Below are positions 27,101-36,869 of a stretch of DNA of 64,000 bases, piece after piece; positions within the stretch are counted from its first letter, which is position 1; every line of letters begins with the position of its first letter. Location of the stretch: contig NZ_JBHULY010000005.1 in assembly GCF_042684665.1 (NCBI RefSeq), forward strand, positions 496,001 through 560,000, read 5' to 3'. Made by a program: the position numbers and the translations under genes. The notes below the pieces were generated by a model. The model did no database searches and was not told where the DNA came from. It was given only the letters and a program-made list of their open reading frames with translations. Source of the stretch: Jejuia rubra. Its GTDB lineage: Bacteria > Bacteroidota > Bacteroidia > Flavobacteriales > Flavobacteriaceae.

Positions 27101-28258
27101 ATGAAGAAAATCCAAATGGTTGACCTTGAAGGGCAATATAACGGTATAAAAGAAACTGTTAATATCTCTATTCAGGAGGTTCTCGAAAACACTGCATTTA
27201 TAAACGGACCGAAGGTCCACGAATTTCAAAAGAATCTTGAGGAATATTTAGGGGTGAAAAATGTGATTCCCTGTGCTAATGGAACTGACGCCCTACAAAT
27301 AGCCATGATGGGATTGGGTTTAAAGCCAGGAGATGAGGTAATTACGGCCGATTTTACCTTTGCTGCCACCGTTGAAGTGATTGCGCTTTTACAATTGACT
27401 CCCGTTTTAGTGGATGTCAATGAAGACGATTTTAACATCAATATTGAAGCCATTAAAAAAGCAATTACTCCAAAAACCAAAGCTATTGTGCCAGTGCATT
27501 TATTTGGTCAATGTGCCGATATGGAGGCTGTTTTGGAAATTGCGAAGGAGCATAATTTGTATGTAATTGAAGATAATGCTCAGGCTATTGGGGCAAATTA
27601 CACTTATAAAGATGGATCAAAAGTAAAGGCTGGAACGATTGGCGATGTGGGTGCCACCTCGTTTTTTCCGTCAAAAAATTTAGGATGTTATGGTGACGGT
27701 GGTGCAATTTTTACCAATGATGACGATTTGGCGCATACCATTCGCGGGATTGTCAATCATGGAATGTATGTACGCTATCACCATGATGTGGTTGGTGTAA
27801 ATTCGAGGTTGGACAGTATACAGGCGGCGGTTTTGGATACCAAACTACCAAATTTGGACAGCTACAATAAAGCCCGGCAAATGGCCGCTAAGAAATACAA
27901 CAAGGCGTTCGAAAATGAACATAAAATAATTACCCCAAAAATCACCGGGGGCTGCGGTGAAGGTAGTATTTGTGGGACCTGCGATTGTCATGTGTTTCAT
28001 CAATATACATTAAAAGTGATTGGAGACCGGGATGCTTTGGCAGAACATTTGAACGAGAAGGGCATTCCATGTGGGGTATACTACCCAATCGCCCTGCACA
28101 AGCAAAAGGCATACACAGATGAACGCTATAACGAGGCAGATTTTCCTGTTACGAACCAATTAGTGAAAGAGGTAATTTCTTTGCCCATGCACACAGAATT
28201 GGATGACGAACAAATTGAATTTATTACATCAACAATCATAAAATTTATTAATGGATAA
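27101..28258 (+). CDS. DegT/DnrJ/EryC1 family sugar aminotransferase
   Basis: 385 residues from the ATG at 27101; a TTG at 27065 would add 12 atypical residues. PLP-dependent fold with Lys192 in 'FFPSKNLGCYGDGG' and 'EDNAQAIGA' upstream. The family transfers an amino group from glutamate to a keto-sugar nucleotide for LPS, capsule or glycoprotein sugars. An insertion at about 283-297 contains Cys285, Cys291, Cys294 and Cys296 (C-x5-C-x2-C-x-C), suggesting a metal or redox site not needed for the basic reaction. It overlaps galE by 8 bp, so the two products probably act in one nucleotide-sugar route. The exact sugar is unknown. Confidence 0.87.
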   Translation: MKKIQMVDLEGQYNGIKETVNISIQEVLENTAFINGPKVHEFQKNLEEYLGVKNVIPCANGTDALQIAMMGLGLKPGDEVITADFTFAATVEVIALLQLTPVLVDVNEDDFNINIEAIKKAITPKTKAIVPVHLFGQCADMEAVLEIAKEHNLYVIEDNAQAIGANYTYKDGSKVKAGTIGDVGATSFFPSKNLGCYGDGGAIFTNDDDLAHTIRGIVNHGMYVRYHHDVVGVNSRLDSIQAAVLDTKLPNLDSYNKARQMAAKKYNKAFENEHKIITPKITGGCGEGSICGTCDCHVFHQYTLKVIGDRDALAEHLNEKGIPCGVYYPIALHKQKAYTDERYNEADFPVTNQLVKEVISLPMHTELDDEQIEFITSTIIKFING

Positions 28259-29276
28259 AATATTAGTAACTGGAGGGCTGGGGTTTATTGGCTCGCATAC
28301 GGTTGTAGAACTCCAGAACGAAGGCTATGAGGTGGTCATTATTGATGACCTGTCAAATTCATCTGAAAAGGTGCTGGATGGGATCCTTGCCATTACCGGA
28401 AAAACCCCCATCTTTGAAAAACTGGATTTAAAGGATAAGGCTGGTGTCGAGGCTTTTTTTACCAAGCATAACGATGTAAAAGGCGTTATTCATTTTGCAG
28501 CCAGTAAGGCGGTGGGTGAAAGTGTACAAGAACCTTTGTTGTATTACGAAAATAACATAGCCACTTTGGTTTATGTCCTGAAGGAGTTAAAGAAATTATC
28601 TTCGGCATCCTTTATTTTCAGTTCGTCTTGCACGGTTTATGGACAGGCAGATGAATTGCCGATTACGGAAAGTGCACCTGTAAAAAAAGCAGAGTCGCCT
28701 TATGGAAATACTAAGCAGATTGGTGAAGAAATTATTCAGGATACTTGCAATGTGGTGCCAGATTTAAAGGCGATAGCTTTGCGCTACTTTAATCCGATTG
28801 GCGCGCATGAATCAGCGGAAATTGGTGAATTGCCAATTGGGGTGCCACAGAATCTGGTGCCTTTTATTACCCAGACAGCTATCGGTTTAAGAGACCAGTT
28901 ATCGGTATTCGGAGGTGATTATCCAACACCGGATGGCACCTGTATTCGTGATTATATCCATGTGGTAGATTTGGCAAAAGCGCACGTAGTAGCGTTAGGA
29001 AGATTGCTTCAAAACAAAAATCAATCGAATTACGAAACCTTCAACTTAGGTACTGGAAAAGGAAGTTCAGTTTTGGAAGTTGTACAATCTTTTGAACGGG
29101 TATCTGGAGAAAAGTTGAACTACAAGATTGTTGGAAGAAGAGAGGGCGATATTATTTCGGCCTATGCTGATACCAACAAGGCAAATAATGAATTGGGATG
29201 GAAGACCAAATTATCCTTGGATGATGCCATTCGCTCCGCATGGAAATGGGAGCAAAAAGTGAGAGGGAAGTCCTAG
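28251..29276 (+). CDS. galE: UDP-glucose 4-epimerase
   Basis: 341 residues, extended short-chain dehydrogenase. 'GGLGFIGSHTVVEL' is the NAD-binding loop; 'SSSCTVYG' and 'YGNTKQIGEE' supply the catalytic Ser/Tyr/Lys set. Interconverts UDP-glucose and UDP-galactose in the cytoplasm. Overlaps the aminotransferase gene by 8 bp and is followed by a strong terminator at 29308, so the pair is one operon. UDP-GlcNAc/GalNAc epimerisation is an alternative that cannot be excluded. Confidence 0.93.
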   Translation: MDKILVTGGLGFIGSHTVVELQNEGYEVVIIDDLSNSSEKVLDGILAITGKTPIFEKLDLKDKAGVEAFFTKHNDVKGVIHFAASKAVGESVQEPLLYYENNIATLVYVLKELKKLSSASFIFSSSCTVYGQADELPITESAPVKKAESPYGNTKQIGEEIIQDTCNVVPDLKAIALRYFNPIGAHESAEIGELPIGVPQNLVPFITQTAIGLRDQLSVFGGDYPTPDGTCIRDYIHVVDLAKAHVVALGRLLQNKNQSNYETFNLGTGKGSSVLEVVQSFERVSGEKLNYKIVGRREGDIISAYADTNKANNELGWKTKLSLDDAIRSAWKWEQKVRGKS

Positions 29277-29307
29277 AAAATTAAAATATTTTTATTCAAA
29301 TATATTG

Positions 29308-29345
29308 AACCCCATTCCTGAATTTAGGAATGGGGTTTCTAATTT
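29308..29345 (+). terminator. Terminator after galE
   Basis: Perfect 12-bp stem (29308-29319 with 29326-29337) around a 6-nt loop, followed by a T-rich tail. 32 bp past the galE stop. Confidence 0.85.
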
Positions 29346-29493
29346 TATTTTTTGAATCAGAAGGTAAAAGATTATCGGGGGTTACCATTTTAAGATATTT
29401 TTAAGAGTTGACGACGACATAATTTATAAATTCATAAAAAGTGGCTACAATATCCCGGTATTGTTCTTAAATTCTTACTTTCAAACTAAGTTA

Positions 29494-31020
29494 ATGGTCA
29501 ACCAAGCAAAAATACTGCAATTCTTTTGTTGCCTTGTGGTTTACGGAAGTGTGAGTGGACTATTTGCGTTTTCAGAGACTTCACAATCGCCAATAGATAG
29601 TTTGATCCAAAAAAAGGATGCCGATAAAGTTTTGGGCAGTAAGGATTTATTGGTGCTGTACCAGGAAGCTATTAAAGAACAACGCCATGATTCGGTAGCG
29701 ATTTTCAAAAACCTCGCACTCCTCAATGCAAAACTCAATCAACCTCAAAACTCTATTCTTTACACCAAAAAATATATTAACAATACACTGGATTTTGATA
29801 TTCTAAATGATAGCGCGTATGATACCATTAAGGCTTCCAAAGCCTATAAAACTATTGCCGACAAGTTCGTTAAAAAGGTCAATTTCGTAACCTTTCTATT
29901 TTTTTATGCATCGCTGATAGGCTTCTTCTTTATGGTGATTATCAATTTATCGGGTAAGGCCAATACGCGTGCCAAGTTGTTTATTAGCGGTTTTGTTGGG
30001 GTGCATTCCCTATTTATTTTGGAGTTTGTCATGTATTTGTCTAACTATCGCTATGAGTATCCACATGTGTACTTAATGGCGGCAAGTACGGCATTATTAT
30101 ATGGTCCGTTGCTTTATTTTTACTTTAAAAGCGCCACCCATAATTACAGGTTCAAGCCTTTGGATGTGTTGCATTTTGTGCCCAATATAATTTTGGTACT
30201 TTATCTCTTTCCAATGTATGCGCTGTCGGGTTCAGAGAAGATTGAAATCATGTTAGAACTCAACACGTCCTATGATATCAATAGGTATGTCATTTTTATC
30301 TCGAAGGTAATTTCCCTTTCCGTGTATGCCGTTTTGATAAGAAAGTTGCAGTATGCCACTAAGAATAGTGAAATTCTGCCAAATACAACTCAACAGCCTA
30401 TTTACAAATGGAAACGAACTATTTATCGTTTACATGTGGCGTACGTCATTAGTTATGTGATTTATGGTTTGCCCGTAAGTGGTATTTTGGTGTTTACTTC
30501 TGATTTTCTAAGTTACTTTCAAGTTGGTGCCATGTCGATTATGGTGATTTATATTGCCTACAAAGCGAGTGTGCAACCGAGCATTTTCACCAATGAGTTT
30601 AACCCTGTGGACGGACTGTTCACTAAAAAATACCAAAAGTCAGGGCTAACCAAAGGGCTTTCTAAAGAACTTAAAGAAAGCTTAGTTAAATTACTTGTGG
30701 AAGACAGGATTTACAAGCAAAGCAATATCAATTTAGAGAGGCTTTCTGAAAAATTGAATACTACGCGTCATAACACCTCCCAAATCATTAATGAGCATTT
30801 CGATATGAATTTTTTCGAACTAATTAATACTTTCAGAATTAAGGAAGCCCTAAACATTATGGACAATGACGTCCATGGTAGCCTCAATATCATTGATATA
30901 GCTTACGAGGTGGGCTTCAACAATAAGGTCACATTTAATAAAGCCTTTAAAAAAGAAACTTCCCAAACACCTTCTGAATATATACAATCCAAATTAAGAC
31001 TTCGTAAAAAACTGGGGTAA
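29494..31020 (+). CDS. Membrane-bound AraC-family regulator with seven transmembrane helices
   Basis: 508 residues from the ATG at 29494; a TTG at 29461 is less likely. A signal-like hydrophobic segment comes first, then about 100 polar residues that may lie in the periplasm. About seven hydrophobic helices follow, roughly between residues 128 and 375 ('FVTFLFFYASLIGFFFMVII', 'HVYLMAASTALLYGPLLYFYF', 'VGAMSIMVIYIAYKA'). The C-terminal AraC helix-turn-helix domain covers about residues 405-505 ('NLERLSEKLNTTRHNTSQII', 'IIDIAYEVGFNNKVTFNKAFK'). It therefore looks like a one-component membrane sensor that binds DNA directly. It sits 240 bp upstream of susC on the same strand and is the best candidate to control it. 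Confidence 0.85.
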   Translation: MVNQAKILQFFCCLVVYGSVSGLFAFSETSQSPIDSLIQKKDADKVLGSKDLLVLYQEAIKEQRHDSVAIFKNLALLNAKLNQPQNSILYTKKYINNTLDFDILNDSAYDTIKASKAYKTIADKFVKKVNFVTFLFFYASLIGFFFMVIINLSGKANTRAKLFISGFVGVHSLFILEFVMYLSNYRYEYPHVYLMAASTALLYGPLLYFYFKSATHNYRFKPLDVLHFVPNIILVLYLFPMYALSGSEKIEIMLELNTSYDINRYVIFISKVISLSVYAVLIRKLQYATKNSEILPNTTQQPIYKWKRTIYRLHVAYVISYVIYGLPVSGILVFTSDFLSYFQVGAMSIMVIYIAYKASVQPSIFTNEFNPVDGLFTKKYQKSGLTKGLSKELKESLVKLLVEDRIYKQSNINLERLSEKLNTTRHNTSQIINEHFDMNFFELINTFRIKEALNIMDNDVHGSLNIIDIAYEVGFNNKVTFNKAFKKETSQTPSEYIQSKLRLRKKLG

Positions 31021-31185
31021 ATCATAAGTAAGTTTTCTTCGGTAGGGTAAACTATTATAAGATTTATCCCCGTCATCTTTCATAATCCTTTCTTTTATCA
31101 ATGCAATTGTCAAAGGTGGGGCGACTAAGAGCTTTACATAATATATTGGAATTACACTAAGCTTTGTTCCTGTAAAGTATAATTT

Positions 31186-31251
31186 TTTGAATTAGTCACT
31201 TAAAAAATCTTGATCGCCTCCCTTTCTTCAATCAGCGTGGACTAATTCAAA
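31186..31251. promoter_or_regulatory. 12-bp perfect inverted repeat before susC
   Basis: TTTGAATTAGTC (31186-31197) is repeated inverted at 31240-31251 with 42 bp between, ending 9 bp before the susC start codon. It may be an operator read as DNA or fold as a long hairpin in the leader RNA. The rest of the 240-bp gap (31021-31260) shows nothing else clear. Confidence 0.45.
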
Positions 31252-31260
31252 TACTTACTT

Positions 31261-34200
31261 ATGAGATTAAAAAATTACTATTTAGCACTAATGCTGGTAA
31301 TATTTGGTTTGCTATCTGCATTGGCACAGGAAAAGGCAGTTTCGGGCAAAGTTGTAGATCAAAACAATCTTCCCCTGCCTGGAGCTACGATCCTGATCAA
31401 AGGAACAACTGCGGGAACAACAACGGATTTTGAAGGTAATTACACTATAACGGTGAGTCAAGGTGCAACTTTGGTTTTTAGTTTTGTTGGTTATGTTTCC
31501 AAAGAGATTACTGTTAGTTCAGAAAATATGATCAGTGTAACACTTCAGGAAGATACCACCGCACTTGAAGAAGTGGTTGTCGTCGCCTATGGTTCCCAAA
31601 CCCGAGAATCGATCGTGGGTGCGATAAACGTAGTGTCCAGTGGTGTAATCGAGACCCAGCAGGTAACATCTCCCTTGAGGGCCCTCCAAGGTGCTGTTCC
31701 GGGATTAAGTTTGTTAACGGACGGAGGGCAGCCTGGCACGAATCCAATCATTAGAATACGTGGAATTTCCAGTGAGAGTTTGGAGCAAGGACCTCTAATT
31801 GTTGTGGACGGCGCTCCATTTTCGGGTAATTTAAATACCATTAGCCAAGATCAAATCGAAAGTATATCTGTTCTTAAAGATGCTTCATCATCAGCATTGT
31901 ATGGATCAAGAGCATCGGGTGGCGTCATTTTAGTTACAACAAAAAGAGGGAGCGTCGGTGCTACGCCAAAGGTTACTGTTCGCTCTCAGGTCGGAATTTC
32001 AAATCCTACTATTGGAATCCACGATTTAGCCGGGCCAGAGGATTATTTGAAGTTAACTTGGCAAGCCCTTAAAAACACCAATCAATACGAAAACGGACAG
32101 ACCGCTTCCGAGGCGGCCCAAAGCGCTACCAACGGGCTCATTGATTATTTGGGTTATAATCCCTATAGTGTTACAAATCCAATCGATACCAATGGAAACT
32201 TGGCAACCGGCGCCAATTTGCTGTGGGATTCCAACTGGGAAGAAGAAGTTATTAGAAATGATTATTTAAGGATAAACCATAATTTGAGTATTTCTGGTGG
32301 TAGTCAGAAATCCAGATATTTTTTGGCTTTTGATTATTTAGACGAAGATGGTCCAGTGGTGCCTTCCAATTTTGAAAGGGTAGCTACAAGATTAAATCTA
32401 GAAACCCAAGTAAATGATTGGCTTAAAGTAGGTTTAAATTCCAGTTTTTCACGTTCCAATTCCAATAATCCCGACCAAACCAGTGGCAATACCACACAGG
32501 CCATTTCATGGATTTATGGCATAGCGAGTATATACCCAATTTACCTTCGTGATGCCAACGGCAACTTTGTTAGGGATAGTGCCGGGGATTTGATCTACGA
32601 TCTAGGCAACGGCCAAGTGCCTGGACAGTCTGTAAATAACGTCCGGCCTGTTTTTGGGATAGAAAACATATTAGCCACCTTGTTTTTAGGAAAAGAAAAG
32701 CGGGTACGTACCAATTATCTTGCCAATGCTTTTGCTGAGGTTAAAATTACACCACAATTTACTTTCAGGTCTCGGTTAAGTTACGAAAATTACCTTTTCG
32801 ATTCCTTTAGTTTTGATGATGACATAGTGGGAATCGCTTCAGATGTTGGTGGAAGAGTATCTCAACAGCGTGATTTGACTACAACACTCAATGCAATTCA
32901 ATCCTTAAACTACACTAATAATTTTGGCAAGCACAATATTTCCGTGGATGTGATTACCGAAGCGTATACCAATACCCAAGATGATTTATCTTCACAAGGT
33001 ACAGGATTTTTGCCCGGTGTTGAAAACCTTGACAGTGCCACAGTACCAGAAGGTGTTGGTGGTAACGTAATCACCTCAAGGATAAATAGCTATTTGGGCA
33101 GGGCAAGTTATAATTTTGACGAAAAGTACTATGGTGAGTTTTCATTCCGAAGGGACGGTTCCACTAGATTTAATGAAGATACACGTTGGGGCAACTTTTT
33201 AGCCGGCGGGGTGAGTTGGGTTGTTACCAAAGAAAACTTTTTAAGCGAAAGTAATACACTTACCTATTTAAAGTTACGAGCTTCTTACGGAGAATTGGGT
33301 AATAACAGGACTACAAGCCGTTTTCCGTATCAGTCGGTGTTCCAAACGGGATTTGTAAATGAGGGTAATTCAGGTATCTTGTTAGAAGGTGTATCAGATG
33401 CCAACCTACGATGGGAAAAGGTAGAATCCCTAAATATTGGTGCCGATTTTGAATTGTTCAATGGGGCGATTTCAGGAACTGTGGAATATTATGAAAAAGA
33501 GTCGGTAGATTTAATTTTGGACAAACCACTTCCCAGATCTTTGGGAGTGAACAAAATTGTGACCAACATCGGTTCCATCAAAAATTTTGGATGGGAGGTG
33601 TCTTTACGTTCTATGAATTTCAATACTGAGGATTTCACTTGGAGTACTGGGCTAAACTTCGCCTTAAATAAAAATGAATGGACCAAATTGCCTCAGGACG
33701 AAATCATAGCAGGTTCAAAACGCTATGTAGTTGGGGGGTCCATTTTCGATTTCTTTATCCGCGAGTGGGCAGGGGTTGACCCTGCTGATGGACGCGGCAT
33801 GTGGTTTATGGACGTTTTGGACGCCAATGGCGTGGTAACCGATAAGGTAACAACAAAAAGTTATGACGATGCCACCCGATATGATCAAAACAAAAGTTCT
33901 CTGCCAGATATTGAAGGCGGCTTCACATCCTATTTACGATACAAACGATTCGACTTAAATCTAATGTTCAACTTTAGTGCTGGAGCCTATCTATTGGATA
34001 ATGACTATTCAGGACTCATAAATACTTTTGAAAACCCAGGTATCAGTGCACATCCCGACAACTTCAACGCTTGGCAAAACCCTGGGGATATCACCAATTT
34101 TCCGTTATTGCTAGCCAGCAATAATGACCATGCTTCGCGCTCAACACGCTTCTTATTTAGAAACGATTATTTAAGACTGAAGAGCTTAACCTTTGGCTAC

Positions 34201-34386
34201 AATTTGCCCCAATCTACTGTTGAACGGATAGGTCTCTCGAAACTTCGTCTTTTTCTACAAGCAGATAATTTGCTGACATGGCAATCCCATAAAGGCATTG
34301 ATCCTGAGCAGGCATTTAATGGTGTTGCCAATAGCCGGTCGCCATTATCAAAAACTATTACTTCAGGACTTATCATAGAATTTTAA
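31261..34386 (+). CDS. SusC/RagA-type TonB-dependent outer-membrane transporter
   Basis: 1041 residues. Signal peptide ('LLSALAQ'), then a carboxypeptidase-regulatory-like domain ('SGKVVDQNNLPLPGATILIKG', about 27-100), the conserved 'LEEVVVVAYGSQ' link, a plug domain (about 125-230, 'SVLKDASSSALYGSRASGGVI'), and a C-terminal 22-strand barrel ending in an aromatic-type terminus ('SGLIIEF'). It imports oligosaccharides or peptides across the outer membrane using TonB energy and pairs with the SusD lipoprotein 5 bp downstream. No CAZyme or peptidase lies next to it, so the substrate is unknown. Confidence 0.95.
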   Translation: MRLKNYYLALMLVIFGLLSALAQEKAVSGKVVDQNNLPLPGATILIKGTTAGTTTDFEGNYTITVSQGATLVFSFVGYVSKEITVSSENMISVTLQEDTTALEEVVVVAYGSQTRESIVGAINVVSSGVIETQQVTSPLRALQGAVPGLSLLTDGGQPGTNPIIRIRGISSESLEQGPLIVVDGAPFSGNLNTISQDQIESISVLKDASSSALYGSRASGGVILVTTKRGSVGATPKVTVRSQVGISNPTIGIHDLAGPEDYLKLTWQALKNTNQYENGQTASEAAQSATNGLIDYLGYNPYSVTNPIDTNGNLATGANLLWDSNWEEEVIRNDYLRINHNLSISGGSQKSRYFLAFDYLDEDGPVVPSNFERVATRLNLETQVNDWLKVGLNSSFSRSNSNNPDQTSGNTTQAISWIYGIASIYPIYLRDANGNFVRDSAGDLIYDLGNGQVPGQSVNNVRPVFGIENILATLFLGKEKRVRTNYLANAFAEVKITPQFTFRSRLSYENYLFDSFSFDDDIVGIASDVGGRVSQQRDLTTTLNAIQSLNYTNNFGKHNISVDVITEAYTNTQDDLSSQGTGFLPGVENLDSATVPEGVGGNVITSRINSYLGRASYNFDEKYYGEFSFRRDGSTRFNEDTRWGNFLAGGVSWVVTKENFLSESNTLTYLKLRASYGELGNNRTTSRFPYQSVFQTGFVNEGNSGILLEGVSDANLRWEKVESLNIGADFELFNGAISGTVEYYEKESVDLILDKPLPRSLGVNKIVTNIGSIKNFGWEVSLRSMNFNTEDFTWSTGLNFALNKNEWTKLPQDEIIAGSKRYVVGGSIFDFFIREWAGVDPADGRGMWFMDVLDANGVVTDKVTTKSYDDATRYDQNKSSLPDIEGGFTSYLRYKRFDLNLMFNFSAGAYLLDNDYSGLINTFENPGISAHPDNFNAWQNPGDITNFPLLLASNNDHASRSTRFLFRNDYLRLKSLTFGYNLPQSTVERIGLSKLRLFLQADNLLTWQSHKGIDPEQAFNGVANSRSPLSKTITSGLIIEF

Positions 34387-34391
34387 AAAAC

Positions 34392-35879
34392 ATGAAAATG
34401 AAAACTACCATAAATAACTCATATACGCGCATACTGTTGACGGTTCTAATGGCCTCTATTCTTAGTTGCTCAAAGGAATTTTTAGATGAACCCCAAAATA
34501 CGGCCGGACTTCCGGAATCTGTTGTATTTTCAAATAGAGAGATTGTTCAATCTTTTGTTACAGGTATTTATGCCAGATACAAGGGACAATGGGATGATGA
34601 TTTGACCGATGATGGATTAGAAGGTGGCAATAATTCAAATCCAGATACTGGCGGATTGTACGCCATGTACTTTGCCAGAACGGTTAAAGGGAATGATTTA
34701 ATTCAAGCGCCTTCATTTTTCCTGTTCGATTACGCTCATGAAAACCGATCACCAACCTTCAGGCGTACCAGTTTCACATGGACATTTAACTATGAATTCG
34801 TAAACTATGCTAATGCGATTATCAACGGTGTTGAAAATAGCCCAGATTTGGATGAAGGCACCAAAAAGGAGTTTATCGCTGTCGGCAAAGCCTTAAGGGC
34901 ATTTCATTATTTTCAATTAGCGCTGGAATTTGCCCCAAACTACAACAATGACAGATCCGTTGCAAGACTGCCCATATATACAAAACCCGCAACAGGTTCT
35001 TCTACGGGAAACCCTCCCAGCCCATTAAGTGAGGTTTATGACATGATTCTTTCTGATCTAAAATCCGCCATAGAAGATTTACCAGAAGAACGCTTGGGCA
35101 AAAGCTACATCAACAAAACTGTGGCCAACGGTATTTTAGCAAGAGTACTACAAGTTACGCAAGACGATTGGGATTTGGCCTCAGCCTCGGCAAAAGCAGC
35201 TTACGGAGGGGATGCTGAAAATGCCGTAACGTCCACAAACTGGGGTGAAGGTTTTGACGATTTATCTGATCCAGATTGGTTATGGGGTATGTTTCAGGAC
35301 GGCTCCAACGAAAGTAATTTTTTCTGGCTCTCACCACATGCTATGATAGATCATGACAGTGACGGCTATTTTGCAACGTATGCCAATACAAATTTTAGGG
35401 ATACTTTTTCTGACACCGATGTTAGAAAGTTGTTTGAAGATATTTATGGATCCTCTACGCCATATAGGGAATTCGTAACGAGTAAGTTCACCTTCACCTT
35501 TGCTTCGGATGTGCCTTTTATGCGAAAATCTGAAATGGTATTGGTGGATGCTGAAGCACAATACAGATTGGGCAATGAAGATGATGCCAGAAGCTTGTTA
35601 TTTACCCTTCAAAAGGAAAGAGATCCTAATGCTACAATGTCTTCAAACTCTGGCAATGCTCTTTTTCAAGAAATACTTTTGGAACGCAGAAAGGAACTGT
35701 ACGGTGAAATAGGCGTGGAATGGTTTGATGCCAAACGCCTCAGGATGCCCATAAATAGAGATGCAGTCCATAGAGTACCTGTAAACGTTCCAGCAGATAG
35801 CGAATTGTTTTATTTGACCATTCCGCAATCGGAAATTGATGCCAATCCAAATATGGACAACAGCATCAATCAGCAGTAA
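34392..35879 (+). CDS. SusD/RagB-type substrate-binding lipoprotein
   Basis: 495 residues. Lipoprotein signal ('ASILSCSKEFLDEPQ') and the SusD fold: N-terminal TPR-like helices, 'GKALRAFHYFQLALEFAP', and the C-terminal 'EILLERRKELYGEIGVEWFDAKRLR' signature. It forms the lid on the SusC pore and captures substrate at the cell surface. Gap of 5 bp to susC and 18 bp to the following lipoprotein gene, so one operon. Confidence 0.94.
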   Translation: MKMKTTINNSYTRILLTVLMASILSCSKEFLDEPQNTAGLPESVVFSNREIVQSFVTGIYARYKGQWDDDLTDDGLEGGNNSNPDTGGLYAMYFARTVKGNDLIQAPSFFLFDYAHENRSPTFRRTSFTWTFNYEFVNYANAIINGVENSPDLDEGTKKEFIAVGKALRAFHYFQLALEFAPNYNNDRSVARLPIYTKPATGSSTGNPPSPLSEVYDMILSDLKSAIEDLPEERLGKSYINKTVANGILARVLQVTQDDWDLASASAKAAYGGDAENAVTSTNWGEGFDDLSDPDWLWGMFQDGSNESNFFWLSPHAMIDHDSDGYFATYANTNFRDTFSDTDVRKLFEDIYGSSTPYREFVTSKFTFTFASDVPFMRKSEMVLVDAEAQYRLGNEDDARSLLFTLQKERDPNATMSSNSGNALFQEILLERRKELYGEIGVEWFDAKRLRMPINRDAVHRVPVNVPADSELFYLTIPQSEIDANPNMDNSINQQ

Positions 35880-35897
35880 ACATTTAAGCGAAAAATT

Positions 35898-36638
35898 ATG
35901 AGAAAAAATATAATCCTAATATTCACTGTGTTTAGCCTTGTGCTTTTTACAAATTGTAAAGAAAATGATGACACTCCCGCCATTTTAAATATCGACTATG
36001 TTGGTTTTGAGTCTGGGTTTACTATAGGAGTAGCTCCAGATGGCAATATTTCTCAAGAGGTTAGAATTGCCGTGTCCATCATCTCAAGCTCAGACAGAAC
36101 CTTTGAACTTACAGTTAATGAGGACTTTACTACTGCAGATGCTTCGGCATATTCAATTCCATCATCGGTAACTGTTCCAGCTAATAATAATGTTGGAGGC
36201 TTTTTGGTAGATGTTGTTGGCCCAAATGTTAACCCTTCTGGGGAAGACGTAGTAGTAATCGATATTATCAATACAGCAGAAGGCTTACTAAAAAGTGAAG
36301 GTATTGCGCTAAATCTTAAACAGGAATGTCCCAATCCTGAACTAATTTTAGATATCACTTTTGATAGTTGGCCAGAGGAAATCTATTGGAAAGTTGTAGA
36401 TGATGCGGACAATACCGTATTTGAAAGCGCAACACCAGCAGACTTTGGAGCTTATGCCGGACTAGCAGATGGGATAATAAAAGCAATGTGCTTATCGTCA
36501 GGATCTTACACTTTCAGCATATCTGACCTTTTTGATGATGGGGCTGGGCCTTTCACACTAAGTCTAGGTAATGAAGTTATTTTTTCTTCTGATGGGGTTT
36601 ACGGTGCTGGCGTTGATGTTCCCGTTACCATCCCTTAA
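35898..36638 (+). CDS. Accessory surface lipoprotein of the SusCD locus (unknown)
   Basis: 246 residues. Lipobox 'LVLFTNCKENDD' followed by acidic residues. The first about 120 residues look like a beta-sandwich resembling Calx-beta or DUF1735-type modules found in SusE-like proteins ('GVAPDGNISQEVRIAVSI', 'VTVPANNNVGGFLVDVVG'). A second beta domain follows (about 148-246, 'ILDITFDSWPEEIYWKVVDD', 'FSISDLFDDGAGPF'). No enzyme motif. As third gene of the operon it is probably a binding protein at the cell surface. Family not recognised with certainty. Confidence 0.7.
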   Translation: MRKNIILIFTVFSLVLFTNCKENDDTPAILNIDYVGFESGFTIGVAPDGNISQEVRIAVSIISSSDRTFELTVNEDFTTADASAYSIPSSVTVPANNNVGGFLVDVVGPNVNPSGEDVVVIDIINTAEGLLKSEGIALNLKQECPNPELILDITFDSWPEEIYWKVVDDADNTVFESATPADFGAYAGLADGIIKAMCLSSGSYTFSISDLFDDGAGPFTLSLGNEVIFSSDGVYGAGVDVPVTIP

Positions 36639-36733
36639 GTTTTCCTAATTATGGCTTTGGAGAAGAACAAACCTTTCAAATAAATTAGCTACTGAAAAAT
36701 CAACCAAACTAAGCTATACCTAAGTTTTGACTG

Positions 36734-36869
36734 AAGAGGCTGTCCATAAATTATGAAAACCTGTCATTCTGAACTTGTTTCAGAATCTTAAATGCTTGAT
36801 TTTTAAAAAAACATGAGAATCTGAAACAAGTTCAGATTGACATAAATGGGACCTTTTAGACAGCCTCTT
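36734..36869. repeat. Long imperfect inverted repeat overlapping the lspA 3' end
   Basis: Outer arms are perfect over 11 bp (36734-36744 with 36859-36869). Inner arms of about 28 bp (about 36761-36788 with 36815-36842) also pair with few mismatches. The element fills the gap between convergent genes and probably ends transcription from both sides. Its right end supplies the last codons (Glu-Ala-Val) and stop of lspA. I recall similar inner arms as common dispersed repeats in Flavobacteriia; not checked. Confidence 0.7.
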
